NCBI GenBank assembly: GCA_936440205.1
Contig: OW387135.1
Location: 25,336,792 to 25,400,791 of the forward strand
Direction: 5' to 3'
Length of the DNA stretch: 64,000 nucleotides
DNA from: Lepidonotus clava
Taxonomy: Eukaryota; Annelida; Polychaeta; Phyllodocida; Polynoidae
Below the pieces are notes generated by a model, which saw only the letters and a list, made by a program, of their open reading frames with translations, did not search any database and was not told the DNA's origin. This document shows positions 18,282 to 32,900 of the stretch, one piece after another (positions within the stretch are counted from its first letter, which is position 1; every line of letters begins with the position of its first letter). The translations under genes and the position numbers were made by a program.

Positions 18282-20065
18282 CTGAAAGTAAAAGTAAACA
18301 GTCATTATTCGTCTGTAGGGCACACTAGCTCTCACCTCTACCACCAACTACATAATTTTCAGTGCAATTGTACATAATGCAATGTTGCAATTTCTTTTCT
18401 ACTAATATCAGCCACACAGATTACCGTGTGCAAGACCTACAATTAAATTTACAGGAAACAGTTAAACTAGTACGCAGAAGCCACTCCCATTTTCTCAATT
18501 TAGAAAACGTTAAATAAGGCTAAATATAACATTTTAAAAGGTCAATACATTGACATAACACACATACATTTCACCAGATATAAAATCAACTAATAAAAGA
18601 GTACTGCTGATATAGCACCAAGGACAGCTACTTGGTTGTGATATTTCTCAGGCATAGCGTTGACATTAATCAGCACCAGAGAATTTTTGATGTTCTATGT
18701 TCAACTTTTAACTCTGATTAAACACGATGTAGCACCTATCACAATAAAATTCTCCCGTAACTCCAGCAGCTCCTTGGAAACATTTTCAATATTTCAATGA
18801 GAGGAGAGATTTGCACATGGTTTGCACATCATTATGGTGTGATAAGATCGTCTGGAACACAGCTACCCAGTAAGATATATTATTTATTGCACAATATTGC
18901 TGAGACAATACATGGCATGGACGAGAAAGAACTACATGAGCATTGGCTCTTACATACACCAAAATACAGTACACTACTGTCTACATATTGTAACACAATA
19001 GGTTATATTCCTAAGTAATGTTATAAAGTTGAGTACAGAGATCAGCCATAGGAATTTGCTTTGCATAGAAAGTTCATCACTGCTGTTATGATAGTAGATG
19101 TTTTACTACTCAGTAAATATACCAACAATTTTTCAGTTTCTATTGACAATGCATCTGGTTCTACAGCAGTCAGTACTTATGATTTTAAATGTTTCTCTGG
19201 AAGTTCAGTATACATTAACAATGGGCAAAGAGAATAAAATGCTGTTCTGTTTCAGGTTGCAACTTACAAATTTTACATATGAAGTCAATTATGTAATGAG
19301 ACGGAGGATGAGTCACTATGTCATGGCTCATGCAGTGTAAAGTTAATGAACTTGCCCGAATCAAATTATTTGACCATATTATGCAATTATATGATAACTT
19401 TTGCAGACTAGACTCGAATCAAAAATTTGTTTACATAATACAAGCCAACGAATCTCAACTTGCCATCTATGTTGAATCCTCCATACTAATACTACTAATG
19501 ACAATATTGCATAGGAAAAATGGTGAGCTCTAGCCCTAGACAGATGTCGTTAGGCTTGCCACCTATTATCCAGATCTATATCTTCATTTTATGTCATATG
19601 TTTATTCTCATATGTTTATTGATATTGATAACATGTTCATGCACGACTGTGTTTTGTAAAATTACTTTGTGAAGAAGTGTATTTCAATAAAGCTCCTTGA
19701 ACTTGAACATATCCTTTTTTCGGGTTGCACACATGGAATGATGGATTGTAATATCTATCTACTAATAATATAAGAAATATTACACAAAAATCACTGGTGG
19801 AACCCACTTAAATAAAATTTACCTGGAACCCCCTCATTTTTACTTGGAACCCCCTTTGATGTCGGGGCTGGCTACGCCCCTGTGACAAGTGTTATATTTA
19901 TGGGGCAGGAACATGACTCTACACGACAACTGACAGCTGACTGTTGTTGGTGTTTTTGACTGCCGTCTGACGATTGACGTCCACAAATCTCTTTGGACCC
20001 GTTTTACTTTTGCCAGTTTTGGTCTGTCAACACTGTCAATAGACATGGGAGCGAGGTTTACTTAC
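18282..20065. other. 5' intron or intergenic DNA with old transposon pieces
   Basis: No convincing exon. At 19683-19710 an AATAAA followed by CTCCTTGAACTTGAAC resembles the tail of an old non-LTR retroelement. At 19870-19882 GGCTACGCCCCTG is the reverse of CAGGGGCGTAGCC, a common hAT-type terminus, but no partner end was found. Both are weak calls. Confidence 0.4.
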
Positions 20066-20300
20066 TGGAAGTGGCTTCTACAAATCAATCAGGTCATCCC
20101 TCTTCTTGATTATTAACATTTAACCACTCAAAACAAGCCAAATTTACTTCCGAAACAATATCCTTCTCTCCGATGGAAGCGCCCAGCCACATCTGACACT
20201 TAACGGAAGTGACGTCATTTGACAAGTGCCCGTTTCCGCTCCAGCAAGAAAGTAGTTCGCATAAGGAAATCCTAAATAACATATGTTCTCGCTTGCATTG
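20066..20300 (-). other. MARF1: Candidate first (non-coding) exon of MARF1
   Basis: A strong donor (CCA|GTAAGT on the minus strand) ends at 20066, about 140 bp from an ETS/CRE composite site. The position, between that site and the untranslated exon at 18.2 kb, suits a first exon. Its 5' end is a guess and there is no transcript evidence. Confidence 0.35.
20204..20217. promoter_or_regulatory. Composite ETS/CRE site in the shared MARF1-NDE1 promoter region
   Basis: CGGAAGTGACGTCA combines an ETS core (CGGAAGT) with a full palindromic CRE (TGACGTCA), overlapping as in many housekeeping promoters. It lies between the divergent genes, 621 bp before the NDE1 ATG and 2.25 kb before the MARF1 ATG. 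No TATA box stands out. A bidirectional promoter is an inference from position. Confidence 0.55.
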
Positions 20301-20837
20301 AATCAAGTAAAGTATTTTTCTGAATACAAGAATAAGAATGTGAACTTTTGAATAAAAATTATGGTTAGGTTATTCTAAAAAATCTGAACCCTAAACTCGT
20401 TCATAGCGTATGAATATTGGGACTACACGTCCGCCATCTTACAGCTCACACACAACTTCCTGAGATGGGAACGGTTGGTTCTGTCGCGGTTGGTAGTCGT
20501 TTGCAATTCATTTGACAAACTTTGGTCCATCCCGCGACTGTTTTACACAATCATTGGATTATAGACATCAGTTGAGGTTTAAATACACAGAGACTGCCGG
20601 CCTTTCATCGATCAAATCGTTTTTGATCGAGGAGGGAGGTTGGCTTTTCACAGTTGGCCGTTTCAACTGTCGGGCATTTGGCGATCAACATTTCAAGCCG
20701 TGGATGTTTGTTTGCGGTTGGTTGACCTGTCACTTGTCAAAAACCATCCGAAATCCAGCAGCGTAGGAAATAAGATATATCCTTTTGAAAGGATATTGGG
20801 AGTATTACCGTGAACATTGTGTCAGATCTGTACAGAG

Positions 20838-20920
20838 ATGGATGATGATGAACGCAACTTCGCCTCTCCTGAGGATGAGGCGGCGTACTGGAAGGATCTT
20901 GCCAAGGCCTACAAACAGAG
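20838..20920 (+). CDS. NDE1: NDE1 coding exon 1
   Basis: ATG at 20838; it encodes [20 protein letters not shown] and LAKAYKQ, the dynein-binding N-terminus that aligns with EETAYWKELSLKYKQ of vertebrates. Donor GTGAGT; ends in phase 2. Confidence 0.93.
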
Positions 20921-23900
20921 GTGAGTATTTTGGTCCATCCTGCTTCTGTGGCAGACCACACAAATTTAAGACGAATGACTGCATGAGTCAGAGCCACATG
21001 ACAACATATGAATGGGAAGAAGAACTGGGTGCTTGACTTTGAAGTCATCTGCTCAGGATGATCCGTCATGATCATCAACTACAATAAAAATGAAATGATA
21101 AAAATGATAATTGATGGAGAATCCACTCTGTCACTGGGTGAGTGTGTCTGGTCCTGTGGGTGGCAATAACTAGGCAGACTAACTCGTGTTTTCTTTATAT
21201 TTGCTACGTCTAGATTATTCAGTGTATACATTTGTCATATCAAATATTTACAAATCAATTCCCTGCCTAAACTTAAGGCTAATTACAGGAAGAATAATTT
21301 TCTGGTGGTATTGAATAAGCCCATCCCAGTAGATACATCAACATCAAATTTTACCATGAAATAAAATTTAATAGCAATTTCCTTCTGATTTAATCCCCAA
21401 AGATAGATGTGTAAAACAAAACTAACCATGGTGGTTTGGTTGACAAATTGCTACTAAAATTTGTAAAAGTTTTATATATTGGCCTTTATCCCATAGGAAC
21501 CAATGTTAAAGCCTGTCAGCCCAATCTATAATGGCCAACCCTATTTTCCCTAATTTGATTGGCTGGCAAACCTGCAAATCTGTCAGTTGGTAAAATTTAA
21601 GAAATCTTAGTTTTATCAGTACTTGGGGATATAGAAAAACATAATTCTTAGTAATTCAAACTCTAGGAGATAGGGATGGCTTATATGCTAATTTTGTCCG
21701 ACCCTTGACCTTGTCCAACCCTGGAATATACCCAATGTAGGATGGGCTTATTGATAGCCATGTAAAAAAAAAAGGTACTTCATTATTATCTTAATAGTAG
21801 ATTGTGAGACATGGTCATGGATGTAACTGTCTTTAAGTTAAACTTAAAGTTCAAGTACATTGAATGAAACAGAGAAAGCCTGTATTTGCCACAAGAAGCC
21901 ACTCTGCCCATAACATGTTATATTATAAAAGGTGACACTGGGTTTGGTACAATATTTTTTTGTTAACTATTATAATTCTAGGATACGTTATTTCTATGTT
22001 CAGAACCTTTGTTTGACTGCTTATATTTTAGATACTAAGTTTTAGAATTTAACCCTGGGATAAACTCCCCTTTTTGGAGGATCACATGAACCTCCTATCT
22101 CAGTGGTGGACATAATTTTTAAAATCTAGGGGCCAGTCAGGCCCTTAGCTTTTCCAATCTAGGGGCCCTCACCTAAATCTAGGAGCCCTTGCCTACTAGT
22201 CTTTGTTATTTGTTATTTTTCTAGCGGCCAGCCGGGCCCCTAACCCAGAAAATCTAGGGGCCCGACCTGCGTTTTAAAGGTCTCGGGCCCCTGGTTATGT
22301 CCACCCCTATATCTATGTACTGACTGTTGTCAATAATTTTTTGTTTCCACTGGTTGTCAGCCCCAATTTACTGATGTAGCACGCCTGGAACCAGAGACAG
22401 GGAAGGCATCATTTAAGTTAAAATTTTAAGAAGAGCTCAAAATGCCAGGTTGTGGGGGTAGGGGGCATCTCATGGTCTTTCAGTGTCTATCGTTCATGGA
22501 ATACATAGTCATTGGGAAGGGAACTGAAAATTATTATGATAAAATGTCAATTGCAAATTCTGATTTGAGTGCAAGACACATTGCTGTCTAGTAGACCACA
22601 TCGACTGATAGAGTATTTTCCGACTCAGGCCACCCTTAGAAAAAAATCTGTTTCTGGTCCAGCGGTCGATGAAAATAAAGGTGACCTGGGCGGCCAGGAT
22701 TTTTTTTCCCCTTTCGGTTTTGTAAGAATAAAACAAAATTTTGGAAGAAAAAAAATCTTCTCACCCAGGCTAAAAATACCCACCCGGCCGGTCTACTCGA
22801 AACATATTTTTGTTAGGACGGCCTCAGGCTTATAATGTTCATGTCAACTCCGCGATAGTCCACAACTTGTTTTCTTTGAACTGCAGTTCCATCTTCAAGA
22901 ATTATCCTCATAATTTCTGTACTCATCTTCGATTAGATGTTACATGTATATCACATATGTCATTATGAGCTGTACAATAGTTATTTAGGGTTCACCGACC
23001 ACACCCACTGATCTGACATACACATGTTACACCATGTGTGTCTGCGTGGGTGTATTATGATAAGGCCTCTCCAGTAGGGTGTAGCATTGTACCAAAATTA
23101 ATTTATATCTCGGCCACGATGATGTTCCAAACTTATGCCATGGGGTGAGGGAATGGGTGAGAGAAACATGGGATGTCTACGATTGCATAACTGGAAATAT
23201 TTTCCAAAAGCGAAAATGGCACAGTATCGCCAGGGCAACTTACTAGCCTGTTACTGTTAGGCAAAGGCTTTTGTGGACAAATATGCACTCTTAACATTGA
23301 CCGTGATGTTTGTGACTAGTCACAAAACTCACATACGTATACATCCTATTTATAGATTTTTTTACTAATGCAGGGCTCACGGAATTTGAAAATGGTTAGG
23401 TGTCCTGCGGACACCCTGACCAGCATTGTGGGTGTCCTGCTCAGTGCTGTCCTGCACCATAAAACAGGGTGTCCCATTGCCTCAACCTTGATATTAAGGT
23501 ATGATTTCTAGGGTGTCCACAGGACACCCAGAGGGTCTTGTCAGGGTGTCCTGTACCTTTAGCGGGGTGGACAGGACACCCAGGACGCTGGATTTGATGA
23601 GCCCTGTAATGCTATCTGAACCCATCAATTTTTCCGACCCCAAGTGAATGTGCGTTGCACCAAAAGTTTGAGGCACCCGGGAATAGTAGTGAGTAGGGGA
23701 TGATCACACTCTATGGGGGGATAATGGTGCAGTTACGTTATCTTACACGACCGACCTAACTGATCTTGCCAGTCTTGGTCTTTATCAGCACGTTGTCACG
23801 AACCTTCATAGAGGGGCGACAAGATAGAACCCAAGTGTACTGGTAATTTTCCTCCCGCTTTTTTATTACGATTCTCAATCTTCCGATAAGGAATTTATAT

Positions 23901-26900
23901 CAACAAGTTCAACAATTCTCTACGATCACTTCAAGTGATAACGGTTATAACGATAACGGTTGTTACTTTCAATTGTAAGTGTAACTTGTTGAGACGTTCA
24001 AAATCTATTCCACAAAATATGACCTTTACCAGCCCCCGGATACATTTGATTTGATTGTAAATTAAGTTTCATCAAGCAATTAAGTTGACGTCATCGGCAG
24101 GTGACATGTTCATGTTCCATGATACGAACTAGATTACTTCACATTTGACCTATCAGCCAACTCGTGGTTACCAAACTTCGGTAAAGTGGTGCATCAGATG
24201 TCAGAGGTGGTATGCGTTGTGTTATCACTCAGCACATACTTTTCTATTTGTATTCACTGACTGGTCGGCCTTGTAATAAATACCTTACACTGATCAGATT
24301 ATATTGACCAGTGTCCCACCGAAGCGGCTCGATCAGAATTCAGACCCCCAACCACTATTATGCATAATAATGGTATTCCCTTGCCATGACAGATTCTATC
24401 TGCCCTAAGCTTGATTCCCGAGCCATTGCATGTACATAAATATTGGATAGATGCACGCATATGTGTAACTTTATTGAACGAGCGGATATGCCTTCATTGC
24501 ATGACACTCAGGAATGTAAGTAATATTTCACTATTGATTCAGTGTTAGAAAGTTAATGCTCGGATAAAACTTTGCCCAAACCCCAATGTGGCCGTCTAAC
24601 ACTAAACAGATCCCCGCGGGTATGTCTATCTTTGGCTGAATGGGGGAAAAGTACGTAGGTTGATCTTGAATTGTTCACCAGGTCCTCACTATTTAGAAAC
24701 ATCGTTTTAAGAATAGACTCCAGTGTAAACCAACCTCTAGGTTTCTCAAGTGCAAACATATATTGAGGGTGGCCCTCTGGGGATATTGCCTGGTTTGTTT
24801 AGTCGGAGTATGCTGACCTTTTAGTCTCAGTGTACAGTGTATTTGGAATTGCGTGCCTCTGACCTCATAATAGAATGTCAGTGTGTGTTCAATGTCAGCA
24901 GTCTATTTTTCTACTACTACTTGGTTCCCATGTCACACAAGCTAGGATCACTTCTTAAAGTGTTCTGCCTTGAGCTGCCGATAAGTGTATCAATTTTTTC
25001 TAACCACTAAAGTTTTCCTGTAATAGATATACAAATACGTCAAAGCAAATATTTGTAATCCAAAAATTGAGTATATTGTAATGAAACGCTTTATCACATA
25101 GATTGGCAAGGCTTTGCTGTAACTAGATATAGATAGAATGCAGACATCACAGCTGTGTTCATAGAAAAAAGAAAGCAAGAGGACGTAATGTAAAACAAAA
25201 TTGTATTTCACTATCATCAGTTTGATCGAAATCTGATAATATTCATATAGGAGATTATCACCCCTATTTTGCAGTACTTTACAATCTTTAACATAAACGA
25301 GAACACACTAAGTAAAGTGTGAAACGATCTCGGACATAAATTGAACCTGGCTTTGAACTATTTGTCCGGGGCATGTCAGACAAGTGAAGTAGTTTTGTGA
25401 AGCCGACCTCCAGCATTGTGGACTGTGTATTTGTACCCGTGGAGTTCAAGTTGGCTTGAGGAAGGCGTGAAATGGGAGTAGGGGTGGCTGGTCAGCAGTG
25501 GTCGAGCCCATTGTCTGCGGTCACTGTAGTAGTAACGGCTTAGGGTCAGATCCGATACAGGAATTGTGAAGATATCATTTGGCGGTCGGAAATACATAGC
25601 AAAATATAATCCCTAGTAGTAGTAGTAAATAGAATTGTTTACAACCAGAAGAAGCTTAATCCCTAGTTTATTTTACCGGCTCATATTGTTACCTTTTTGG
25701 GCAAGTATATTTTCATAAAGATGTAATTTCGTATGAATGAACTCCTTTCGTTGAACTGAATTGAAACTGGATACCGTAAATCCCTACTCTGAGCATTGGA
25801 ACCTTTGTAAACAGTGATCAGAGGCCGTGGCGTCCTGTGATGTGATGATCCCCCGGACCACCAACCCTTTTAAAATGAATCGTGCATTTATGGCGTAATA
25901 ATTTAAGAATTTGTTTAAACCCAAGTTTGCTTAGTTCGAAACATGTTGGAAATTACAATTTGATCGCGGTTGTCCATTGAGCAACAAATATTGCGTCCTT
26001 GTTTCCCATGTGGCAGACGTTATGTGTAGTGAATAAAATATGGCATATTGTATAGGTCTGTGTGAAAAGTAAATATTAGGTTTGCCAAGTGTGCTTTGCT
26101 TCAGAGGTTCAGGCGATTGCAAGCATGTTCCTGGCACGACATGCTTGACTGTATATCACCATATTAAATGTGAGAACCATTGACCGTCATTTAAAAAAAG
26201 AGACACCCAACCTTGCCCTACCACTGACCCTTATGAAAGCCCCCATTTTTCAAGTACCCCCCCCCCCCCCCCCCTTCAACCACGAACCTTTTCTATGGCC
26301 GTGGGAAGAAACGGGACCTGGGGAACGGGTCCACGTGCTACAAAAACGACCATCCATTCAACACCCACCTCTTGCCTAGAAGGAGGTAGCACATGTTTTA
26401 TTTAGTCTGACTCAGAGGCACCCCTATGGTGGCTTAGTAAAGGTCGCAAAAACCGTAAATAACGCACTGGTAACTTGACTTACTTTTTGTGCAGTTGTGT
26501 GGGACGCATAGGGGTAAAAGTATTCACATAGCCGTAGGGAAAGGTTCCCATATTATAGCCTAAATAGGTAATTGGGCTATACTGATGAGAAAGTCGGCAC
26601 AGGATATCCATCTGTGTCACGTAGAGTTGATTTTCTCAATCATTATTTTCTAGTTTTTGCGGGCAACATGTTTTTGATCTAGAAACATTCAGTTGTAGAT
26701 ACTAATAGAATAGGGATAATATTTCAGCTTGTACCAAATACATTTGTTGAGAATATGGTTTTCTAACCGTTACTTCATTCATACAAGATTATATAATATC
26801 ACAAACTCGCTATATACCTTGGACGCCATTGCTATTGTATTTGTTTTTTTTAAATTGAACTTCAAAACATTGAATGATTGATATCGTCTCCGATACGTTA

Positions 26901-29900
26901 TCAAAACGTGTCGTATTGACGTTTTAAATACTTAGATTTTAGAGGGGAAAAATAGATAGAATTGATTAGACACTGAGTCATAATCATAACACAACTCTCA
27001 GTCCAATGTGCATTCTGCTTAGGAGCAGATGCTATAGAATTCATGTGGACTATTGTCATGAGGCGGCAGGTACGTGTGTACACAAGCTTCATCAGATGCT
27101 AATCGATGAAGTAGTCAATGAGGCAATATAAGGTTATGTCCTACTTTCCCCTGACGCCAACAACATGCAGAGTCAATAAGTTGATACATGGCCTGATTGT
27201 CAGCCATATTTCCCTAGAGATGATGTTTCGTATTTTTACGTAATCTGGGGCAAACGTTCCCACTCCTGATAATTTGATTCTGAACATGACTATGAATATC
27301 TAAGTACGCGATCCATGGGTTTGGGGTAAGATAGAAATGTCATAATTATGGTATTATCCCTGAGTGTTGGCAGGAACTGGAAGGATATTTTTCCTAGAAT
27401 TTCGTCATTAATATATGTACTGTAGTACCTGGAAAACTTCACAATGAATAATCATCTTATTGTCTTTCTAATTGTAGCCTCGAGGATTGCCGTGAAGAGT
27501 TAGATGAGTTCCAAACAAGTTCCAGAGAACTGGAAGCCGAGCTGGAGGCTCAGTTGGAGAATGCAGAAACCAAAACCAAAGAATTGACAGCCGCCAACCA
27601 GCGGTTACAGATGGAAGTCGACATGCTGCGGGTGAGTCTAGTCGTTTGTTATGCCAAAAAATAAAGGAAGGGAAAAAACATTGCAAAAGAAGAAGGGAGT
27701 ATTATTTGGTACATAGGGGAGACAGGATAAATAGAAATTCACAATGACGTTCCCTTTATAATAAGCAGTTTACCGTTGCTCAGAATTGCTTGACACATGC
27801 ACACTGAAAGCAGGGCCTATCTGTTTTAAACCAGAGAGGCCGTCTGACATGACTACGAAACGAAATATACTGGTAATATTCAAGACATGCGCTGTGTGAT
27901 GCGGGCCAAGTCATGCAATCGTTTTTAGTTTAAAATGACTTCTCTGGTCCCTGGAAATAAAAGGTGATGTAGGGCGTGAAAATTCTTTGATGGCAATATC
28001 AGGGTATAGTTAAAGACATTATGATTATTATAATCGATATAGAAAAACCTCTGATTTAGGATTTGAATAGAAGAATTGAAATATCGGCAGCTTCATGTAT
28101 TTATTAGTATACCTAAATAAGATACTTGTTCTGATTTCCGATGGCTATTGAAAGTAGCTATACATCAAAATTTTTATGCGTCCTCTTATTCCCAGAGACG
28201 CGTGCTTTCTCGTATCCTTTCAATTTGCACGTTCTACTTCGAGTGAAGGGCCCAAAACCAGGTTAACAGGTTCCAGGATTCCCAGATCCCAGGAAGCGTT
28301 GTCCCCTCATGTTAGGGTCATTCCGTATCACCTCCCGTGACCTGTCCGAGGCTCATACAGGCATACTTACAAAGACGCCCCAACCCCTTCTCCAGTCATG
28401 AGACCAAAGTGTCTGTTGATTCCCTTAGTAAGCTGGCCGTGAGAGCATTTGGCAATGTGTAGACTGAAGTGGAGTACAAAACAGTTATTGATGTACCACA
28501 GCAAGTGTTATGTAAAGGCCACAACAACACTGGTTGATGTTCGTGTTTCCGCGGTCTTTCGATTGTCAGAGATACGTGTACGATAACTGTTGATTTCATA
28601 ATACCTCTGATACAAAAACAAACCTTTCTGATATGTGTATCATTAATAAATCGATGTTCCACCATTTTGGGGACTGTGTGCCAGAAATGCCCACAATTGA
28701 ATAGTATTTAATTATTTTGGCGAATACACCAGCAATTTTCAATAGTTTGAGGAGCTTGCTGCCTCGATAGGGCAAAAGATAATTTGCGACACTACAGGTG
28801 AAACGACCATTTATAAGATAATAGCAATGATGAGATGACACTTATACCAATTTCGCTCTTTTATACCAGGCTGTTTTCCGACAGACTACCTATAAACGGC
28901 TGCATGTTTTGACTCTAATTTACAAACCCAAACAATCATGAATGATTAAATCTGCTGGGGAGCTCTCAAACTGCGTAGTATGAGCCGCTCCGAGCAGTTC
29001 TGAGCTACTCTTCCTCATGTCTGCCCCGCCCCAGTCTGCCAGGTCAACCGGCACGCTACCTATCATTTATTTAATGCCCACTTGTTGCGGTATAAGGGGT
29101 CGGGAGGAAGTTTACAGGAATTGGTAATCGCGTGTTGTTCACGTCCACAGTTAGACATGATCTGGCCAATTGCCAATCCGGGGGGTTGGTGATTCCCTCA
29201 GATCAGGGTTGATCCCCCATTGGGTTACATTTGTCCCTAGGTGGGGTCGGGGCGTGGCAGGCTTTGGGAATGACAGGCACATATGTAAGGACTTTGATAT
29301 GACTAGTTGCTAGCCCCAGGAATTTGCAACCGTTGTATGTAAAGCAAAGAGAGACAATGGGAGAGACTATAAGGCGAAAATCTAGAGTGAAAATTAATTC
29401 CGTTCTTAGAATGTTGCATTTCTTACCAACCAATAATCAGCACAGGCATATACATTGTTCGGTTTATACAGTTTTAACGTTTATCAACTTTTGCCGTTTA
29501 CTTGACAAATTCAGCCCTCTCTCGTTTAAATCAGATTTATTTAGATGATTATATCAGCATCAAATTTAGGTAATTGTATTGATTCTTAGATTAAGCGTTT
29601 ATTGCTATTAGTAAATCACATTTTAACCAAACTACAGCTAACTAGTTTAAAAAAACAAAAACATAGATTTTTTTAATTGATTTCTAAAACGCCGATACAC
29701 CCAGTCGGCCCTGTGGTCTGCGAGTCAAACATGTCAAGTCGTAAAAAAAAAGTCAACAGTTTTCACCTTTGATTCATGAATAAAGCGAACCCGAGTAACG
29801 TGCTTCGGAAAGAAAATTCAGCATTGTCTGTGTCCGTTGGTGTATAATTATCCAATGACTTAGCCTGGGAGAAATTCCTATTTAATAACGTAGAACGGAC

Positions 29901-32900
29901 CCCCAACGTGCGGATCTAGTATCGCACTCTGTAGTTCCTTCCGGCACTGGCCTATATACGTGGTATTATGATCCTGTGGGATAATGATCCATAGTCAAAG
30001 CTGACTGGGATATTGTATACAATAATACATTGCTGATTGACCACCCGCATGTGACGAAACGCGTCACTAAAAATGTTTCCCTTATTATTAGTATGAATAG
30101 GTAGTACTGATAGTACATATCGTAATCAATTTCAATGAACTATAGTTTGCGAACTAAGAAAGGAATCAGATATATGTGAATTTTGAAGGGGCTAAATAAA
30201 AATAACACACAAACACCAAAGTACTGATTTCTCTCTTTCAAACGTTTATTCAACCTTGAAGTGGCATTTTGTGTACGCAAGTTAAAATAATTAAACTTAC
30301 AACAAATTTCTTTCGTATTTTCAGCACAAACTGGAGACACACCAGGCCCAAAGTCACACCACCATCAACCAACTGGAGGATGAGTTGGCCCAGTACAAGG
30401 GGTTCAAGGACGAGCTGCAGAAGTACATCAGGGAACTCGAACAGAGCAACGATGATCTGGAGCGAGCAAAACGGTAAGAACATTTGAATGGTTTCAAGTT
30501 TTGCAATTTAGAGTGGTCAAGAAGATACTACTATTGTTAACGAAGCCAAGATTCGTTATCCTCCAATTTGATCATTTTGTATCGGCTGTATTTATCTATA
30601 TTACCTTAAACTTATATGTGTTTAAAAGTAAGACCTAGATACATAGTAACCAGTGTTCGAAATTAAGGATGCACCCTACACCTCGCGTGCATGATTTTGC
30701 TGAAGGGTGCACTGTTTTGTATAGCTGTGCATCTAGTGAGTACACGCATTTTTGAGCAAATAAATGCAGGGAAGGATTGCCGATCGCGCAATTTTCAGAG
30801 CTGTGCATGGAATTGATCCTTAATTTCGCACACTGAGATTCATGATATAAACATATATCATACAAAAAATGAATTCAGAAAGAGGAATTATGCTAAATGG
30901 GCACCCAAAAAAAAAGATATATTCGCTGATCAATAGTGATAGTGATACGTCACTTCTTGACCTATATCAATTCCATCTACGTATGCCACTTTTGTTCACA
31001 ACACGGATTAAAGAATATTACCCGTCATGGGCCAGCATAGTGGTAGTTTCACTCACAGAATGATTACTTCATTTCGGCTGTCAAAAAGCGTTAGTTTACT
31101 TTCATAACTAGGTGTATACTGAATGAAAACAGACCCCGCGTCATGGCCCCGGGCCAGCGGCAGTCGGCCGGGCCCGTGACATCAGCAGCGGGTGACTTTA
31201 TGCCTGCCACTTGAAGTAGGCTTTGGTCACCATAACACATTTGTTTCTTGTCAAACATGTGCCAAAATAATTACCAGCTGGGCCTATTTTCCTCAAATTT
31301 TTGTAAAACAAAAAAAAAAAATATAAAAAAAATAGGAGGGGTGGGGGGTGGTATCTGTGAAATTCGTAAAACAAAAAATTCTCAATTGGTCCTAAGAGAC
31401 ACGGTCGGGAGGTCAAAGAAACAAACTTTTTTTAAAGTGGCCTGGTTTCTCAGTATAGTACCGCGGAAGGACGGCGCGGAAATGCACTTAGGCCAAGGGC
31501 CTGAAATGTGTTATTTACAAAGATAAGATTGCGAACAGGGGGATTGTTACCATTGAGGATGTGGGCGTAATTTGTGTCCCCTGAGGAGGTGAGCATGAAC
31601 AATGAGGATGTCATGATTATGTCTGTAAGCGGGATTTTTTAAATGACATCTCAAATAAATGGATGATACAACAAGGTCGTAGTAAAGAAAAATGACGATG
31701 AATCCAAAAATATATCCTTGAAATGGTTGCCGAAACAAAATTCATGCGTATGATTCATTTAGTTCCCAGGTTTCGGATTTTTAATAACCTTCTGCAGATT
31801 GTGGTTTACTCTCTTATGGTTAGATTTGGACGTCTTGAGAAGATACGGGAAGCGAAAAAAAAGTTGATGCACTTTTTGTGTTAAACGATATGAGAGAAAC
31901 TAGGCCGTTGGTCCAAAAGAAACAGGATTTAAATGAAATGAAACTTTTCTCTCCAGCCTCTGTAAACTGTTTTGATATTTTGAGTCGCCTCCTCCGTTGC
32001 AGAAACACTCTTATATGTACTAGAAAAACTCATTTTGTGACTCGACACCACGTTTGGGATATCATACACTGCCTACATTCTACTAGAAATAATACTAAAC
32101 GTTTTCACACTTGGGAAAAAAATACCAAATATATAAATGTGGCGGTATAATAACCAACAGCGTGTTTGTGGTTAGCCTAAGCAGGGTTCGGAGTGCGGAT
32201 TATATCCGAGAGATCCGTGTTGGCCACAGGATCAACATAGTTGGCAGAGTAATCTGATGACTGGCTTAGGATTCACTTGCCTAAGACAAACGGTGCACGT
32301 GGCCGAGCCCCACCTGAGACCTGGGGACTGGGTGTTGATACTGGGCCCAGCGAGGACGGGTAAAGCCCGACTCAGTGTATTGTAAATGTTGACACTATTA
32401 CAGTACCTATGCCACCACGTTTATTAACTACTTTGAGGGAGGTAATACTTATAACTGGAGATCTTACTTCTGATAGCATGGAACTGCTGTGCGAAGGGTA
32501 TGGAACGGTAATTATTTTCGGTAAAAGGGACGTACTGATCCCACTGATACGTATAATATTGCACAATTACATTACATAACTTTTCTTTGACCGGTGGTAT
32601 CAAATATGAAATTCAGATTCAACAGCCTTGGCTTGGTATGTGCATTTCTCCTGCTTAAAAGTGGCAAAACAGACTCATCCTGAGGCTTTTCTGTTAAGCA
32701 GTTGAGGGTGTAAGAATCCCTAGTTACACACATATAAAAAGAAACCTGCCCTGAATAAGTGCAAAGGTACCCTTCAGAGTTGCAAAGGTACCCTCCAGAC
32801 TCAAAATGCATTTCGAGATACAGGGGTCAGCTTGGGTTAGTTTCCAATGGTCATGAGACATAATGAAATCAATTGTAGAGAAGTGCTGGGCCAATATAGG

